The notes under the pieces were generated by a model. The model saw nothing but the letters and a program-made list of their open reading frames with translations. It had not been told where the DNA came from and did not search any database. Shown one piece after another: positions 38,500 through 52,600 of a stretch of DNA of 64,000 nucleotides (positions are counted from its first letter, which is position 1; each line of letters starts with the position of its first letter). This DNA comes from Onchocerca lupi (lineage: Eukaryota > Nematoda > Chromadorea > Rhabditida > Onchocercidae), in assembly GCA_028564675.1 (NCBI GenBank), contig JAOVVO010000195.1, positions 54,311 to 118,310 on the forward strand, read 5' to 3'. The translations under genes and the position numbers were made by a program.

Positions 38500-41400
38500 T
38501 AAATAATGCTAATTAACCATGAAATATATGTATGAATTCGAAATTTCGAAAAATTCGATTTAAATTTCTATATAAAAAAAAGCAAACCAAAAATTTGAAT
38601 GCAAGAAAGAAATAAGAGAGTAGGAAAGAGAGACAGAGAAAGAGAAAACGATAAATTTAATAAATCATTTATTATTTTATAGAAACTTTTATTTAGATGA
38701 ATACACAGTAAGCAGCAATTTTAAAAGCTTCAACAAGTCCAAGCCATTAGCCAATAATTTCAGGCCAAAATTATGTTTGCCACACCTTCTGTTCCACCCT
38801 TTAACTATGTTGCATCATTTTTGCCCTATAACATAAACTTTTTCTTTTCAGTTTTTTGATATATTTCTAAATTATTCAATCATTGATGATTGATTAACTT
38901 TTTTTTTGTTAAAAAAAAAACTGAGAAAATGTTGGAGAGAGAAATTTGTTTGAAAAATAAGTGATATATGCAATTAATTGACTAATATTTTAGAAAAAAT
39001 TTTCAAAATTTCGGTAAATTCAGTTTTGGATATGCTTTCGAAAATAAATTATTTCAACTTTCATTTTCTTTTTTTTGCTTCATTTTCCTTCTCTTTACAT
39101 ATTTCAAAATATTTTTGTTATTCAAGATCAGTTCCTATCACATACTGACGTGAAATCATTTTGAACAAATTTTTGCATACAAATCATTTACTATCACAAA
39201 ATATACAGTTCTTTTAGTTTCCGCTAGCAAAACACAAATTTCCGATTGATTTTAGCAGAAGTTTTGAGTGTGTCTTTTTCATAATTCAAATTTGAAAACT
39301 TGGGTTCAATTAATTTAGTTCGTTATTGCTTGTTAACATAGCTCATAATAGGAATTCATACTGGAAATTTCAAGGCATAACTGCTTTTATGCTTCGAAAT
39401 ATATGAGAAAAAATTAATTCATATTAATACAAATCAAGATAAAGCATAAGTGATCCATCGGAAAGTTTAGAATTTGAATTTCGTTTCAAATCTGTTTTAA
39501 TTTTCTAATATCTGACATTGAGATGCTAAATTTGACCACCTGAGTTGATGAAATATCTGTAATATTTTTGATTATAAGATTCTTTGAAAGAAACTAATGC
39601 ATCATTCAAATATTTGAAATGCTTCTAAAGAAAAACGAATATAAATATTGGGATAAAATAAGAATTTTTTATCAAAATCTGAAAAGAAAAAAGAAGAAAG
39701 CGAAACTAAAATCTAAAAGATCTATAAGAAAACGATGAAATGAAAAGAGGAAATAAATAATCAAACCATCTGTGCATCCATGAGACTTCGTGAGAAATTT
39801 GAATTGGATATCGTGTGAAAAAAAAAAAAAAAATGCTATACGCATTTTTTTTATCCTTCCTAAACTTTTACTTTATCCGCAAATCATTATGCCAACTTAA
39901 TTGAGCTCATTTTTATAGCTTGGTCTTTCTTTGAATTTTTTTCTTAATGAGGTCATAATCCTCAATTTCTTGTTATTATTTTTGTTTTCCGTTGAATGCT
40001 TTTCTCCTTCCTTGAAGTTTGTTTATTTTGGAATTATTTGAATTTCCAGTCCTTGGTTCTCTCCGATAACGATTCATTCAATTTAATCACTGGGTTATGA
40101 TTTCAAATGGATAAATTAAGTCAAGATCTTTTGTTAAGATTCAGATTTCGCAGAACTGGACAATCAGATTACCTTACAACTACTTATCTGATGCTACTTT
40201 TTGTATGATCCTGTAATGTGAAGTTATGAGGCATTTTTTTTTTTCAACTTATATGCCATTCGTTGTCGTGGATACCTTTCATGAGCCTTTCCTTTCCATA
40301 CTACAAGTAATATATATGTAAATTGATATCAAGCAAAGATATCGTTCTATATCTACTGCCATTGACAAAAGTCTATAATAAATCTACAAATCTATAGCTA
40401 ATTCAGCATTATCATTGCGGTCATCACTATCAATGGTCATTTCCAGTGTTTCTTACCTATTGTTGTTATTGTTATTGTTGACGCTATTATTATTATTTCT
40501 TATTCATATTATCATAACAATATACACATGATCTTTCTTTCCTTGCACTGGAAGATTCCATTTTTGTTCACTTTTTTTTTTAAATAACTTAAAGAAAACA
40601 AAAAATATATATATCGCAGCAAAAATTTGATGTATTTCAAAACGAACTAAATTTTCTCTCTCTCTTTCAATTTCATTTGAAATTTAAGGCCGTTTTTCGG
40701 AGTGAGTACTTTCCGACTGAAAAAAAGCCAGCACAAAGCTTCAAATAAAGCATATATATTATAGTTACAAGATGGCTTTTCTCTTCTCAAATGCTTTTCT
40801 CTATTTTCTTTTCAATTTTCAACTGAACAAATACAATCGAATCATGCTTGTAATTTAAGAACTCATCTAAAATGCCTATTCTCTCTCTATTCTTTCCTTT
40901 CCTTTCTTAAATAATTTTTCAACAACGAAAGTTGAAATTCTGACTGAAATAAAATGGAAGCAGACTTTCCCTTTCATGACAGTCACCAAATTCAAGAGCA
41001 AAGCATAGCAGGAAAGGATAAGGATATATATATACATGTATGTATCAGCATGCACTCCAGAAGTTTTTCAGGATGATATCATTGAAGGTAAATTGTCAGA
41101 ATAGCAGGTTAATTGATAATTTTGAAACTTTTATGTCACCAAAGTACTTTTCTTTTATTTCAAATTCATATACAATACTTCAATGCTAAGATTTTTCAAC
41201 AATTTGCATCATTCGTTTCTTTTTTTTTTCTTTGTTTTTGCTAAACTCCATTTTTCTCTTTCAAAATTTTCAAGTGCAATCTCATTTCTTAAAGTTTCGA
41301 ATGGTAGGTCAAGAGAAGAAAGTTTTTTTTTTTTATTAATTTTGCAAACAACTCAATACAAGTTTCTTTAATCAGGACAGACTTTTGTACCACACAACAA

Positions 41401-44400
41401 TTCAAATTGATCGTGATTTTCAAACCCTATATTTTAGATTTGTTAGCTTTAATTTTCTTTCTTCGATTTGGATAATGTATACTGCTCATTTTTTTTAAAT
41501 TTAAATTGAAATTTGCTCTAAATTTCCATGTTACATTAGAAAAAAGTATATATATCCATGCAAAAGAAAAAAGATAGAAGTAAATGAACATTTAAATTCA
41601 ACTGATTTGTTGAAATACTTAATATTTCACATTTTTATGATAATAATTAAATAATTCAAGAGTTTCAGAATGCAGTTAAAGTCGGTTGACAGTCGAGAAT
41701 AGCAAATTTTATTGTGTGAATCGTGCTAATGCTTTCATTCTGGATGAGTTTTTCAGAGTTGATAGCTATAGTCAGTTAATTTGAACAAATAAAGCAATAA
41801 ATAGGATATTCACGAATAATATTTGTCCGCAGCGGATTTTTTCAACCGATCTTTTGAAATAAATTAACATAAGTGACAGTTCTGCTGCGAAAATTGATGA
41901 AGCTATTCCAAGCAATTCTAAACTTCATCGATCAGTTCATTAAAATTCATAGAAGCAAGAAACTAGTTTTCAAATACAATCCATAATTCGATGTATATTT
42001 GAGGCACAAAGCCATCATATATGGTGTCAAAAAGCTACTGAAATGAAATTATTTGAAAAAGACTAAATATAAACTTTCGGGAAGTATGAATTCAATGATA
42101 AATTTTACTTGCAACTATTTTTAGGCTTGTTGGATTTGACTACATTTATTTGATTTTCAAGAAAATTTCTTAAATATTTAAATTTTAATTGATTTACTCC
42201 AAAACATTTCCATTCTGTTTGATCCAGGCATTTTGTTTGGTGAAAATGAACAGCGCAAAGCATTATCGAATATATTTTGGAAAACATTAAACAAATTGTA
42301 ATGAATTTTGCTTCATCTGCAATTTAGAAGGTTGCAATTTTAAATCCCTGAAAATTAGTGGAATTTCAGGAAAATTATGATGTCCATACAAGTTTAACGT
42401 TTACTTTTTTTATAATCGGTCTAATAATGAGTCGGGACAAGAAAAAAGAAGCCGTAAAAAGTTTCAAATTGGATCAAACTGTTCTGACCGATGGCCCACA
42501 GCCATTTCAAATTTATTTCAAATGATGAATTACTGTTAAAGAATGATCAAATTATCATTTGCAAGAACTCCTGGTATAAACATCATGCATTTTTCTCGGA
42601 AGATTCTAAAAGGAAAAGTCCAAAAGGTGATTCAATTGAATCAAACTCCATTATACTTCCTTGTAGATTTCACTTGTTTCGAATTCTCACTCTTCTTCGG
42701 CTGTATATCGCAATTCACGGCTGAAAAAATCATATGAATAATGTTAATTTATAATGTTTCGTCTGTTTTTAATTAACTTATAACAAAATTTTCCCATATA
42801 TTAGCATTTTTTGCTTTGAAAGTTCAAATAGGATCATATCTGCGAGATAAAAAGAAGTAATAAGTTGATTTGAAACTTTCTAAAGTTTACATATTTCAAC
42901 ATCATCAGATTCGATGATTTCATAGCAGTAATATTTGGTGCTAATAATATTTGGATCCATATCTTGTCTTCATTTTTGGGATTATAAAAATCAAATGTTA
43001 GTTACGATGTCATTTGAAATTTCATCTTCAGTTCTATCAGGCTTTAATTTAACTTTTCCTAATCTTTTTTTTTTTGAGTTCGAATAAGCTAACAATTTAA
43101 ATATTAGCGGTTTTTATTTGGAGATTGTGCGAGTTTTCGTTTCTTATCCTACGAATAAGAATTGTTAATTTCAAAAAATTGGTCCAATTTAATTGCTATG
43201 CATATTTTGCTTTACGCGACTGTGTCAGTTTTGATAAATTTTTTTATGGAAAATGATTAGTTCAATTAATTAATTTTTCAGGAGAAATTGAGTCTGAATA
43301 TTGGGCCCGTTTTTCCGGTGAATAGCTTGCAGTCGATTCAAATAAAGTGCAGCTAATATTAAAGTCGATATTATTTGTTTAAATTGAAGGTAACTTTTAA
43401 AAATTATGAAAAAACAAACTTTTAAAGAAAAGTTACCAAATTTTTCAATGATTGATTATTAGTGGCTAGGAAATAGTTCTAGTGATTGATATATAATTTC
43501 AGTTTTCAGTTTTCAGCTTCACAAATTTCAATTCCTACAATTATTAACTTTAATTTATAATTTCTCGCAGTGGCATACTCTTTGCCAGCATGTTATTCTT
43601 TTCTTGATAAGAAATTCAAAGTTCTTTTTTGCGAGAAAAAGTGCGGGAGGAGTATAGATTACTGAAAACTGCATCAGGAGATATGCATTAATCAGGGAAC
43701 ACCGAAAATCTTTAAACTCGAAATAAATCTTTGCAATTTTTTTTTTTCTCAAAAATAAACGTTGCGCAGAGCAGAAATGTAGAAGAATTTCCGATTTCGA
43801 AAAAAGTTTGCCAGTTTCCCATCTCCTATACTTATTGTTTCATGAGATCGATGGTAATTTAATGGACAGGACAAATTATTTAAATTGATTATTTGGTTGA
43901 CATTTCTGAAAGTTAGCAGAAAGCTGGAATTAAATTTTTTCCGGAAAGCAACAACGGAATGCAGCTGCTTAATGGAATGTCTAAAGAATTTCGACCTTTT
44001 TTTCTGAATTAAAATATAACTATTTCTTAAAAATTTTGGACTACGATCATAAATTTAACATCTGAAAATTCGCAGAAAGCCTGAGCAATGTGTGTTTTCA
44101 TGCTTTATCGTTCCTTTCATAAAGAAGGAAATAGTAAAAAATTTTGAATATAAGGTTTCTAAAAAACTCTCAAGTCTTTGGTAGGAATTTGAATTTGAAG
44201 GATGTTTTGCTTTTCAATTATTAAATTTAGTTCACTCTCTCAAGTTATTTCTCATTTTGAGATTGAGTCTTGCAGGAGTTCTTGATAGACGAAATTTTCT
44301 TTGATAGTTGCAATGGTTGCATTTTCATAATGAATTTGCTTCTCAATACCTGGAAAGAAATACGTGGTATTTGCTTGCTGGTCTGAATGTGGTACTTCCT

Positions 44401-45733
44401 TGATTTCAGAACTATTTTGCAAGACAGCTAAATAAATAAATGAAACACTTGCATGTTCTATTTTATTTTAAACTTGGGTTTAAATTCCTAAGCACACCTT
44501 GCTTTTGCCAACTTTAAAACCTAATCGAAATTGAAAATATAAAAGATCCAGTAAAAAGCATGAAACCGATGAAACTTTATTATTTGATAATTTCGTTACA
44601 AGAAAGCATTAGAGAACTTCATTTTGCATATTAGGAAATTTCATTCAAAGATTCACTCCCAGAATATTTAGTCTCATTGCATCAGCGTTTTCTTAGCCAA
44701 TTTCGAGATGAAACAATTCCAATTTTCTGTTCATCTAGAGTCTGGATTGATCAGATTTGGTTGATTGAAAATGGAAATAAAAGAAGAAGAGAAAAGGAAA
44801 CTTTTTTTAGATTTAAACTCAAAGCTGACTATTTCCGAGAAGATTGCTCATCTTTCCTCATTTTCTAATCAGAATCAATTGTCACGTTCAAAAACAATTT
44901 GCATAATAGTCCTGACTATTCAAAATTTGTGATTCATCATTTCTTATTTAGGCTTTCCTAAAATAGCTCCCAATGCTAGCAATTAATTGCCCATCCTGTA
45001 CACTCTCTATCTTCAGTATTATTGATTTTAATCAACAATTTGTTAGAAGCAGTTTACCAAAGTGACAGCCAAAAATTTATTTACGGCCACAACAGCGATC
45101 AGTTACAAATTACAAAATAATAATAACATATTTTAGGGATGCATGGGCGAAAATGCATACAAATTCGGTGGTAAAACAACTAGCCACAGCTTGAAACTAA
45201 GATTCCGAATTTTGAATCCAACATCATACTTGGAATTCACTAAAATTGATTCGACTTCGGGGTAACCTTTGATTTCCAATCTATGACTTTAAGGAAGACT
45301 TTATCAAATGCTTCAATTATCGCTATTGTATAAATCAATTCAAGAAATGGTATTTATATGAATCCGTAATATTCCGGTTTCAAGCAGCAATTAGTGAGAT
45401 AAAGTTTATTGCATTAATACACGCCCATCCATTCCAGCTCTAACTAATGAAAGTACTCCTTTAATGAGGAAAACAAGGGGGACGTCATGAAGGAGGAGGA
45501 GTAAGACGGAGGAAACAAAAAAAAAGGAGGAAGGAAAATCGTCCTCAAAATCAATTCTAATTTTCCAACGCACTATTTTCCAACTCGATTGAAACGAAAA
45601 AAATTTTTAAGATAAATTCAATTCCAATAACGATTCCTGCTATTCCAATCAATTCCTTTTGCTGGCTTCATTTATTTGCTATCATCTTTGCTAACTGATT
45701 TTTGGTGATAAGAATTTGACTTAATAAAACAAT

Positions 45734-47510
45734 ATGGGCTTCAACGTACCAATTATCAATCGTGATAGTGATTGGTGTCGTCAGTGGTTGGATGAAAGGA
45801 TCAAAGAGCCGCATATACAGAAGAAGCTGGTGCTTTTGATTGTTTCTATTGCTTTGCTGCTTGATAATATGCTGTATATGGTGATTGTGCCGATAATCCC
45901 GAAATATCTCCGAGATATTCATGCCTATGATGTGCAGTTTGTTGGGTATCATAATGAGACGAAAAAGTTGAGAAATGGTACCGTCGTTGTTCGTATGACC
46001 GGTGGTCAAATTGACTATTTGAATGAGGATATCGGACTTGGATGGCTATTTGCATCCAAAGCACTTATTCAAATTTTCGTTAATCCATTTTCTGGATATA
46101 TCATCGATCGTATTGGTTATGAATTTCCAATGGTTGTCGGTTTATGCGTAATGTTCAGTTCAACAGCAATTTTTGCACTGGGACGAAGTTATGGTGTCTT
46201 GTTTTTCGCCAGATCATTACAAGTAAGTTAATTCATTCTATTATACTAAATTTATTATTAAGGATTTATATAATTTAAAGAAATAACATGTTATTCTTTG
46301 AATTCGGAAATTGAAATAAAAGTCGAGGATTTGAAGTAATTCGATAAAACTTTGACTTATTAATCTGCCAGATTTAATTATTTGACAATCATTTAAGGGA
46401 TTTGGTTCCGCATTTGCTGATACTTCTGGTCTTGCGATGATTGCGGATCGTTTTACAGAAGAAAACGAACGATCAGCAGCACTTGGTATCGCTTTGGCAT
46501 TTATATCATTCGGTTGCTTGGTAGCACCACCTTATGGTTCGGTCCTCTATTCAATAGCCGGAAAACCGATACCATTCCTGATTTTATCCATGATATGTCT
46601 TTTTGATGGATTCATGGTTTTTATGGTCATTCAGCCGAAAGCCAATAAACAGATAAATACAGCCGGTGAACGGATGCAGGGTACACCAATGTGGCGTCTC
46701 TTTATGGATAAATATATTGCCATCTGTTCAGGTGCCCTTATCATGGCAAATATCAGCTTGGCATTTTTGGAACCGACGATCACAACTTGGATGGCAAGCG
46801 CCATCCCAGATACTCCATCATGGATGGTTGGTATCATATGGTTCCCACCGTTTTTCCCGCATGTTTTCGGTGTTTACGTCACCGTCCGTCTCATGCAACG
46901 TTTCCCACAAAAAGAATGGCTTTTTGCGGCAGTTGGCTTAATGATGGAAGCGTTGAGTTGCTTCGTGATACCATTCACCAACTCCATTCTTCAGCTGATC
47001 CTACCTTTATCAACACTTTGTTTCGGAATTGCGCTAATCGATACATCACTGCTACCAATGCTCGGATATTTGGTTGACACGCGTCATGTCAGTGTTTACG
47101 GTAGTGTCTACGCGATTGCTGATATCTCCTACAGTTTAGCATATGCATTTGGACCTATTATTGCTGGAGAAATTGTCGCAACGATGGGTTTCTTGGCCTT
47201 AAATATTATTATTTGTGTTCTAAATTTGGCTTATGCACCGGTATTATCAGTTTTGAGACAAATCTATATGTATCAGCCATTTGAAGAGAAACAACAGCAA
47301 CAAAAACGACAACAACAACAACACCAGCAAACATTATTTGGTACCAATGGTAGTGGTAATGATGGTACTACGGAACAAAGTTTCGACATTCCACGTCAGC
47401 GAGGTTACGGTGCCATTCAACAGCAACGTGACGAACCGGAAAGTCAGTGGAATCTACCAGAATATCCTGTTGCTTACAGTTCAAATGATCCGTTAAATGT
47501 GCAATGGTAA
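45734..47510 (+). CDS. unc-17: Vesicular acetylcholine transporter (VAChT)
   Basis: Proton/acetylcholine antiporter of synaptic vesicles, major facilitator superfamily. Two coding exons, 45734-46222 and 46398-47510, join in phase 0 for 533 residues, almost exactly the length of the Caenorhabditis protein. It starts MGFNVPIINRD and ends DPLNVQW, both close to the UNC-17 termini. Conserved stretches include LLLDNMLYMVIVPIIPKYLRDI (first membrane segment, shortened here to DNMLYMVIVPIIPKYL), a lumenal loop with N-glycosylation sites (HNET, RNGT), the GWLFASKAL and NPFSGYIIDRIGYE motifs, and GFGSAFADTSGLAMIADRF across the exon junction. About a dozen hydrophobic segments are readable. The cytosolic tail has a glutamine-rich run (EEKQQQQKRQQQQHQQ) not expected from the family. 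The intron ends in AAG rather than CAG/TAG. A weak acceptor-like AG at 45711-45712, 21 bases before the ATG, would allow splicing from an upstream non-coding exon. Confidence 0.97.
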
Positions 47511-49644
47511 TGGAAGATTTCATTCAGCGAATAGGGTATCAAATTAATAATTCACTAATTAGTGTCATTTACTGCTACCATTATTGCTAATTGGTATAAA
47601 TTGCTGATTTTGTGGTTTAAATTTTGGCTTGCTTTGTGGAGATTGCTTTTCCTCTTCTGTCCACTCCCAGATGATGGTGGTAGTAAGTTTCTTTATAAAA
47701 TCTTCTCAAGCTGTGATCTCATTTCTCTGTTACTATAGTTGTACATGTTGTTGATGATTGTGTGATAGTTTTAGTTGTATCTGCAAAAATAATTTTGATT
47801 GTGCAAATGAATGAAATATAAATTTGTTTGTAATAGGAGCCAAAATATTTTAACAATCTAAGATCATTCAGCAGAAAAGGAAATTAAAGAAAATGAGGAG
47901 GAAATAAGGAAGGAATTGGGGGGAATGGCAGATGAAGTTAAGCAATAAAATGGAAATATTTAAGTAGTAGTTAAAAATCATTTGATATTTCACAAACTAT
48001 AAAATGTAATAAGTTTTCAATCTATTTTTCGATTTAAGTATCATTCATGAAGTGTTCAGTTAGAAAATTCATAACAAAAATCTTTATTAGAATATCATAC
48101 AATTCATTCCATACATACAACGTAAACTTGAAATTTGGAAATTTATAAATATTGTTTAATCGAGATAGAACTCATTAATTTCAAAAATATGCCTTATTCA
48201 GAATTTCTGGTCTTTGTTTCAGTAAAAATAATTTAAAAAACCTTCACATTGGTAAAAACATAAATTTGCGCAACATATCTTTTTGACTTTCTGAGTTGGC
48301 TTTGTGTCTCAGGTTTAGTTAATCCTAATGATAAATTGAATTCAAATTCAACTCTAGCATTGATAGACGGGAAGCATGAGAATGTATTTAAAGCTTGCCG
48401 GAACTGCCATGAGGCATAGTCGTAGAGTTGAATTCCGAATGATATTGAAATATTGAATTTCCTCCATTTTATGCATGGACAAAAGTAATGAGAAAAATTA
48501 TTCAACTACAACTTCATTCATCTCAATTTCAGCTTTTTATGAGACTTAGATATATCTGAAATTTGCACATCAATGTTTTCGTGTCAAAATTCCTTTAGCG
48601 CCATCACAGTTTCGTTTTGTATTGAAATTTTCTCTACGCCTTCTGCTGCTTGTTAGTATTGTGCAAAAATAAAAAGTTTTATGCAAGTTGCAAAAACCTA
48701 GAAATAAGTGTACTAATTGCTGCAAAGTAATACACTGTATAGACAAATTTTCTTTGAATCATTCACATTATTTCAACAAACAACAATTACAAACGAAATA
48801 TGATGCGAACTGAACCAACAAAAAATCATTGTTATTCTTATGGATGAACATTTCTAAAAGTTATGCTTAATCAAAATTCGAAAATTTTGTTTCAAATGGT
48901 TAGCATAGTGAAAATAATGAAAGATAGTAAGCTTTTGTACTTAAATTTACCACGAGAAAAAAAAATTCATTTATCGGATAAAGACAAGAATTTGATTCGT
49001 AATCCAGGAAATGATAGCAGCAAATTTGGCAACATCCTAATTAATGAAAGATTACTTTCTTTTCTTGCATTCACAAAAATTTCATGCTAAACAGCGATAA
49101 TGATCGAGTGGGCCAAAAATAACAAGCCTTTGCAATATTTCCAGCCAATTCTTTTAGGGTTTGGTCCAACAATTTTGTGCCGCTGGATTTCGCTCCATGA
49201 AATTCGACATTGAATTTTAGATTATCTCTTAAATTAAAACATTATGATGGCAAAATTATTTTTTGGAAATATTTCTATAATTTGATTGACTACATACAGT
49301 TATCTTTGATTGCTGTTGCAATTTGGAGTGAACAGTAAAAATGAGCTTATGAATTGATGGATTCCAATAAATTTAGACTTGAAACTTTAAATTTTGAAAT
49401 TAATCGATAGTTTGGAATGCTCTATTTCCAAGCTACTTCTAAAATTTGGCGCAAATTCATGAACCATGCGTAGATTAGCACACAAAAATATATATTTGAT
49501 TTTAAAGATTTCGAGAAAAAAATTTGAGAAATTTCATATTTTTTTTTGTTTAATGATCACTATATATGTTTATGATAGTCATTTGATGAAGGATTAAAAA
49601 ATTTTTCACAATTAAATGTCATCAAGTTGCAGCACTAATCGGTA
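47511..49644 (+). other. unc-17 3' flank and leader of cha-1
   Basis: About 2.1 kb between the UNC-17 stop and the proposed CHA-1 start. It should contain the unc-17 3' UTR, with AATAAA at 47944-47949, and belongs to the cha-1 intron if the shared-leader organisation is conserved. An acceptor (GTTGCAG, ending 49632) precedes the CHA-1 ATG by 12 bases. No other coding sequence seen. Confidence 0.55.
47944..47949 (+). terminator. Candidate poly(A) signal for unc-17
   Basis: AATAAA 434 bases downstream of the stop codon; consensus hexamer in AT-rich sequence, so only suggestive. Confidence 0.3.
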
Positions 49645-52600
49645 ATGGGTGATAAAAATTATGTCATTGATAAGCAAAATCCGACAAACGATTGGTATGA
49701 GGTATGCTCTATTTTTCTCTCCCTTTCTTTCTTTTCCTCTGTCTCTCACTTTTTTTGCCAGTTTAGAAACTGTGAAAAGAAAAATACTTTTTTCAGCATC
49801 AGTTTGCATTTCTCAAATGATATAAATAATAATGGTCTGAAAGAGAAATTATCGGAACTAATAACATGCATGAATTAATATTTAAATTAGATTAATAGTA
49901 AGAAAGTACAATTAATCGATATCAATAGCTAACATAAGAATAGGTAATATTTATAATAACTAACTCAAACCTCAGTCTCGTGTTTCATAGTTGACGACAA
50001 GAAGAAAGAAGTCGTAAAACTAGATTTGAAGAGTAAACATAACAAGTAACCTATAAAAATTGTGCTTTTTTCCATCCATTTGCATTATCGTTTATTCCAA
50101 TCATTCTGCGGATTCGTTTTTTTTTTTTTTTTTAATTTTTCAATTAAAATTGTGTAACTGTGAAATATTCGGTTAGCTTTTGCATAATTATCAAAATAGA
50201 TTTCTGGAAAAAAAAATTTAAAGTTTGCAAAATCTCTTTCTGGCAATTAATTAAAGAAGAATTAATTATGAAAGAATTGGCATAAATTAAGAAGCATTGA
50301 GTTATAAAATTAAATTTGCAGGCAAAAAAATTCAAATCTTTCACTTATGATTTATAATACTATTGACTTAGTTATAAGATGAGAATAGTAAAAAATGATC
50401 TGAGCCTTAGAAATTATGAAATATCCTGTAATAAAATTAGTGATAATATGTGGAATGCTTATCAATAATGTCTAATAGTGAAATAAACATGAGAATGACA
50501 CCATTTTAAGGAAAACGATAACGAGTTGTTATCTGATATCAGAGAATTTTCATTAAAATTTGCTTAATGTGTGGAAAATAGCTTTAATGGCAAGTTACCC
50601 CAGGGAATAATGGAAAGCAATTCGTAAAACTGATTTTTCCATTTAAAAATCTTCCTATAGTCCTCAGTGATTGAAATTCATTTATTTGATGCTACTTCTC
50701 CCAGTATTAAAATTTCCACTCATCGAAATTTTTTCCAGTATTTAACATTTTTCTTATTTCAATATAACATATATGTCTGAGAGTGAAATTCAAAATAGGT
50801 CTTTAAATTTTGTTAATAAATGGTCAAAAATTCTGGAAACTTGGATTATGCCGTTCATTGCTAGTAATGAAATCAATGTTATTGAATGATTTTCCTTTCG
50901 TAAAACTTCAGTATTTTAAAATTAAGTTCTATTTTTTTCTTTTTTTTGAACGAAAAATCTTCCTTAACTTCAGTCAAGATTTTAAATTAGCAACTGAAAC
51001 AGGATATCTAGAAAAGCAGAAAAAACGAAGGCTACTAGACAGAAAGCTCGGGATTACTTGTGTATCAAGAAGTTTCTAGAATAATTAAACGAAGAAAAGC
51101 TGTTTATAGTATACAGCGATAATGTTGCTCATAAAAGCTTTCCAAAGTAAACATCGTCTGTTTCCACATTCATCTAACATACATAAACTCTTATATATCA
51201 ATATTGAATGCAAGCGTGCAACAACAACCATCCACCCAAATGTTCAGAAGGCGAGTCCGAAGAATTTCGCATATTTTTTAAAAGTTTTAATTTATAGTTT
51301 CGAATAGGACTAGAGAATTTCGGTTCTAACTAAGTAAATAAACAATCGTTGAATTATTGCTAAATAAATTAATACAGAATCATCCGCTATCTGTCAAAAA
51401 TTATTGGCTAAAATCTCACTAAAATGCTAATTCATTTTAATTTTTAATCATTGTGTATTTATTGATAAAATCTTATATTGATCTCAAATGATTTTGAAAT
51501 CACTGATAAATGCAAATGCACGCACAATAACTCTTATCATGGTATGATAGATTAAGTAACACAGGAAATAAAATTAAGAATTGGTTTGATTTGCAAGTTG
51601 CAGCAACAGAATGAAATTAAAAAAAAGTAAATTTTGAAATCAGAACATTTACACTTTTTTTCCTTTTTTATTGATGAATTATAATTTTCCAGAATCCTGT
51701 CCCAAAACCACCGGTACCTTCACTAGAACATACCCTCAAACGATATCTAGAATATGCATCAGTAGTGGTTAACAATGATCAAGCGAAACTATTGCATACT
51801 GAAAAAGCAATTGATGAATTTCGAAGTACTGGCACAAGATTACAAGAAAAACTTGAAAAAATAGCAAGTGAGCAAGATAACTGGGTAAGTTTGAGAGAAG
51901 ATTTTTGAAATTTTAAATTTTTTTTTATGATTGCAGTGCTGAGATAATTATCAGAGATAAATTTGACGTTGTATAATAACTTCATCGATTTACATTTCCG
52001 ATTATTGTTAGGCTAATTGACCCTAAAATAATCCATTAAATCTTTTGGTAATATTTTAGGAATATATTTTGAAAAACTGAATAATCTTTTGAATACGTTA
52101 TTTTCCTTTTTTTCTTTCTTCAAAAATTTAAAACACTTCGGTTAATTTTCCGATCAATCAATTCTGGTTACCAGAAATGTACTTGAAAGTGAGGCTTCCA
52201 TTACCAGTGAATTCTAATCCAGCCTATATCTTTCCACAGCAAAATTTCAACAATTTGGACGAACAGTTGAGGTGAAATGATTTTAACAGCATTTAAAAAT
52301 ATGCCAATTAAAAGGGATGAATCTTTAAATATAAATTTCGTTTTTTACAATAAAAATTAGTATTTTTTTTCAGTTATACGGCTTGGCTTATACGTGGATT
52401 TTGTGATTATAAAGATTTGATCGACAGGTATGGACAAAGTCTATAATTTTTTTCCGAAATTTTCGAGATTTTTCTAAAAAGTAATTTAGCTGCGGTCATG
52501 AATGTCAGAATCAATTTAAGACTGATAGTATTCACATGCAGACACAAAAAACTATTCTTGAAGAAATTAAGCATAAATATTAATCAGTGATTGACACGGG

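Larger units (their letters stand above)
32893..45733. other. Long non-coding interval upstream of cholinergic locus
   Basis: About 12.8 kb with no exon chain I can recognise on either strand. Short open frames are Phe/Ile/Lys-rich and look random. It contains several poly-T tracts, a perfect 15-bp-arm inverted repeat at 38467-38499, and a purine-rich GGA/GAGG stretch with GGACGTCATG just upstream of unc-17 (45481-45500). It must hold the promoter, and probably the shared non-coding 5' exon, of unc-17/cha-1; I could not place that exon. Confidence 0.6.

Noticed and set aside
46631..47077. Long overlapping frames inside unc-17 on both strands
   Set aside because: They are shadows of the VAChT coding frame.
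52175..52271. Treating the exon from 52175 (canonical AG) as the main cha-1 structure
   Set aside because: It forces use of an internal donor at 51867 and deletes the family-conserved W..WLPEMY segment; kept only as an alternative.
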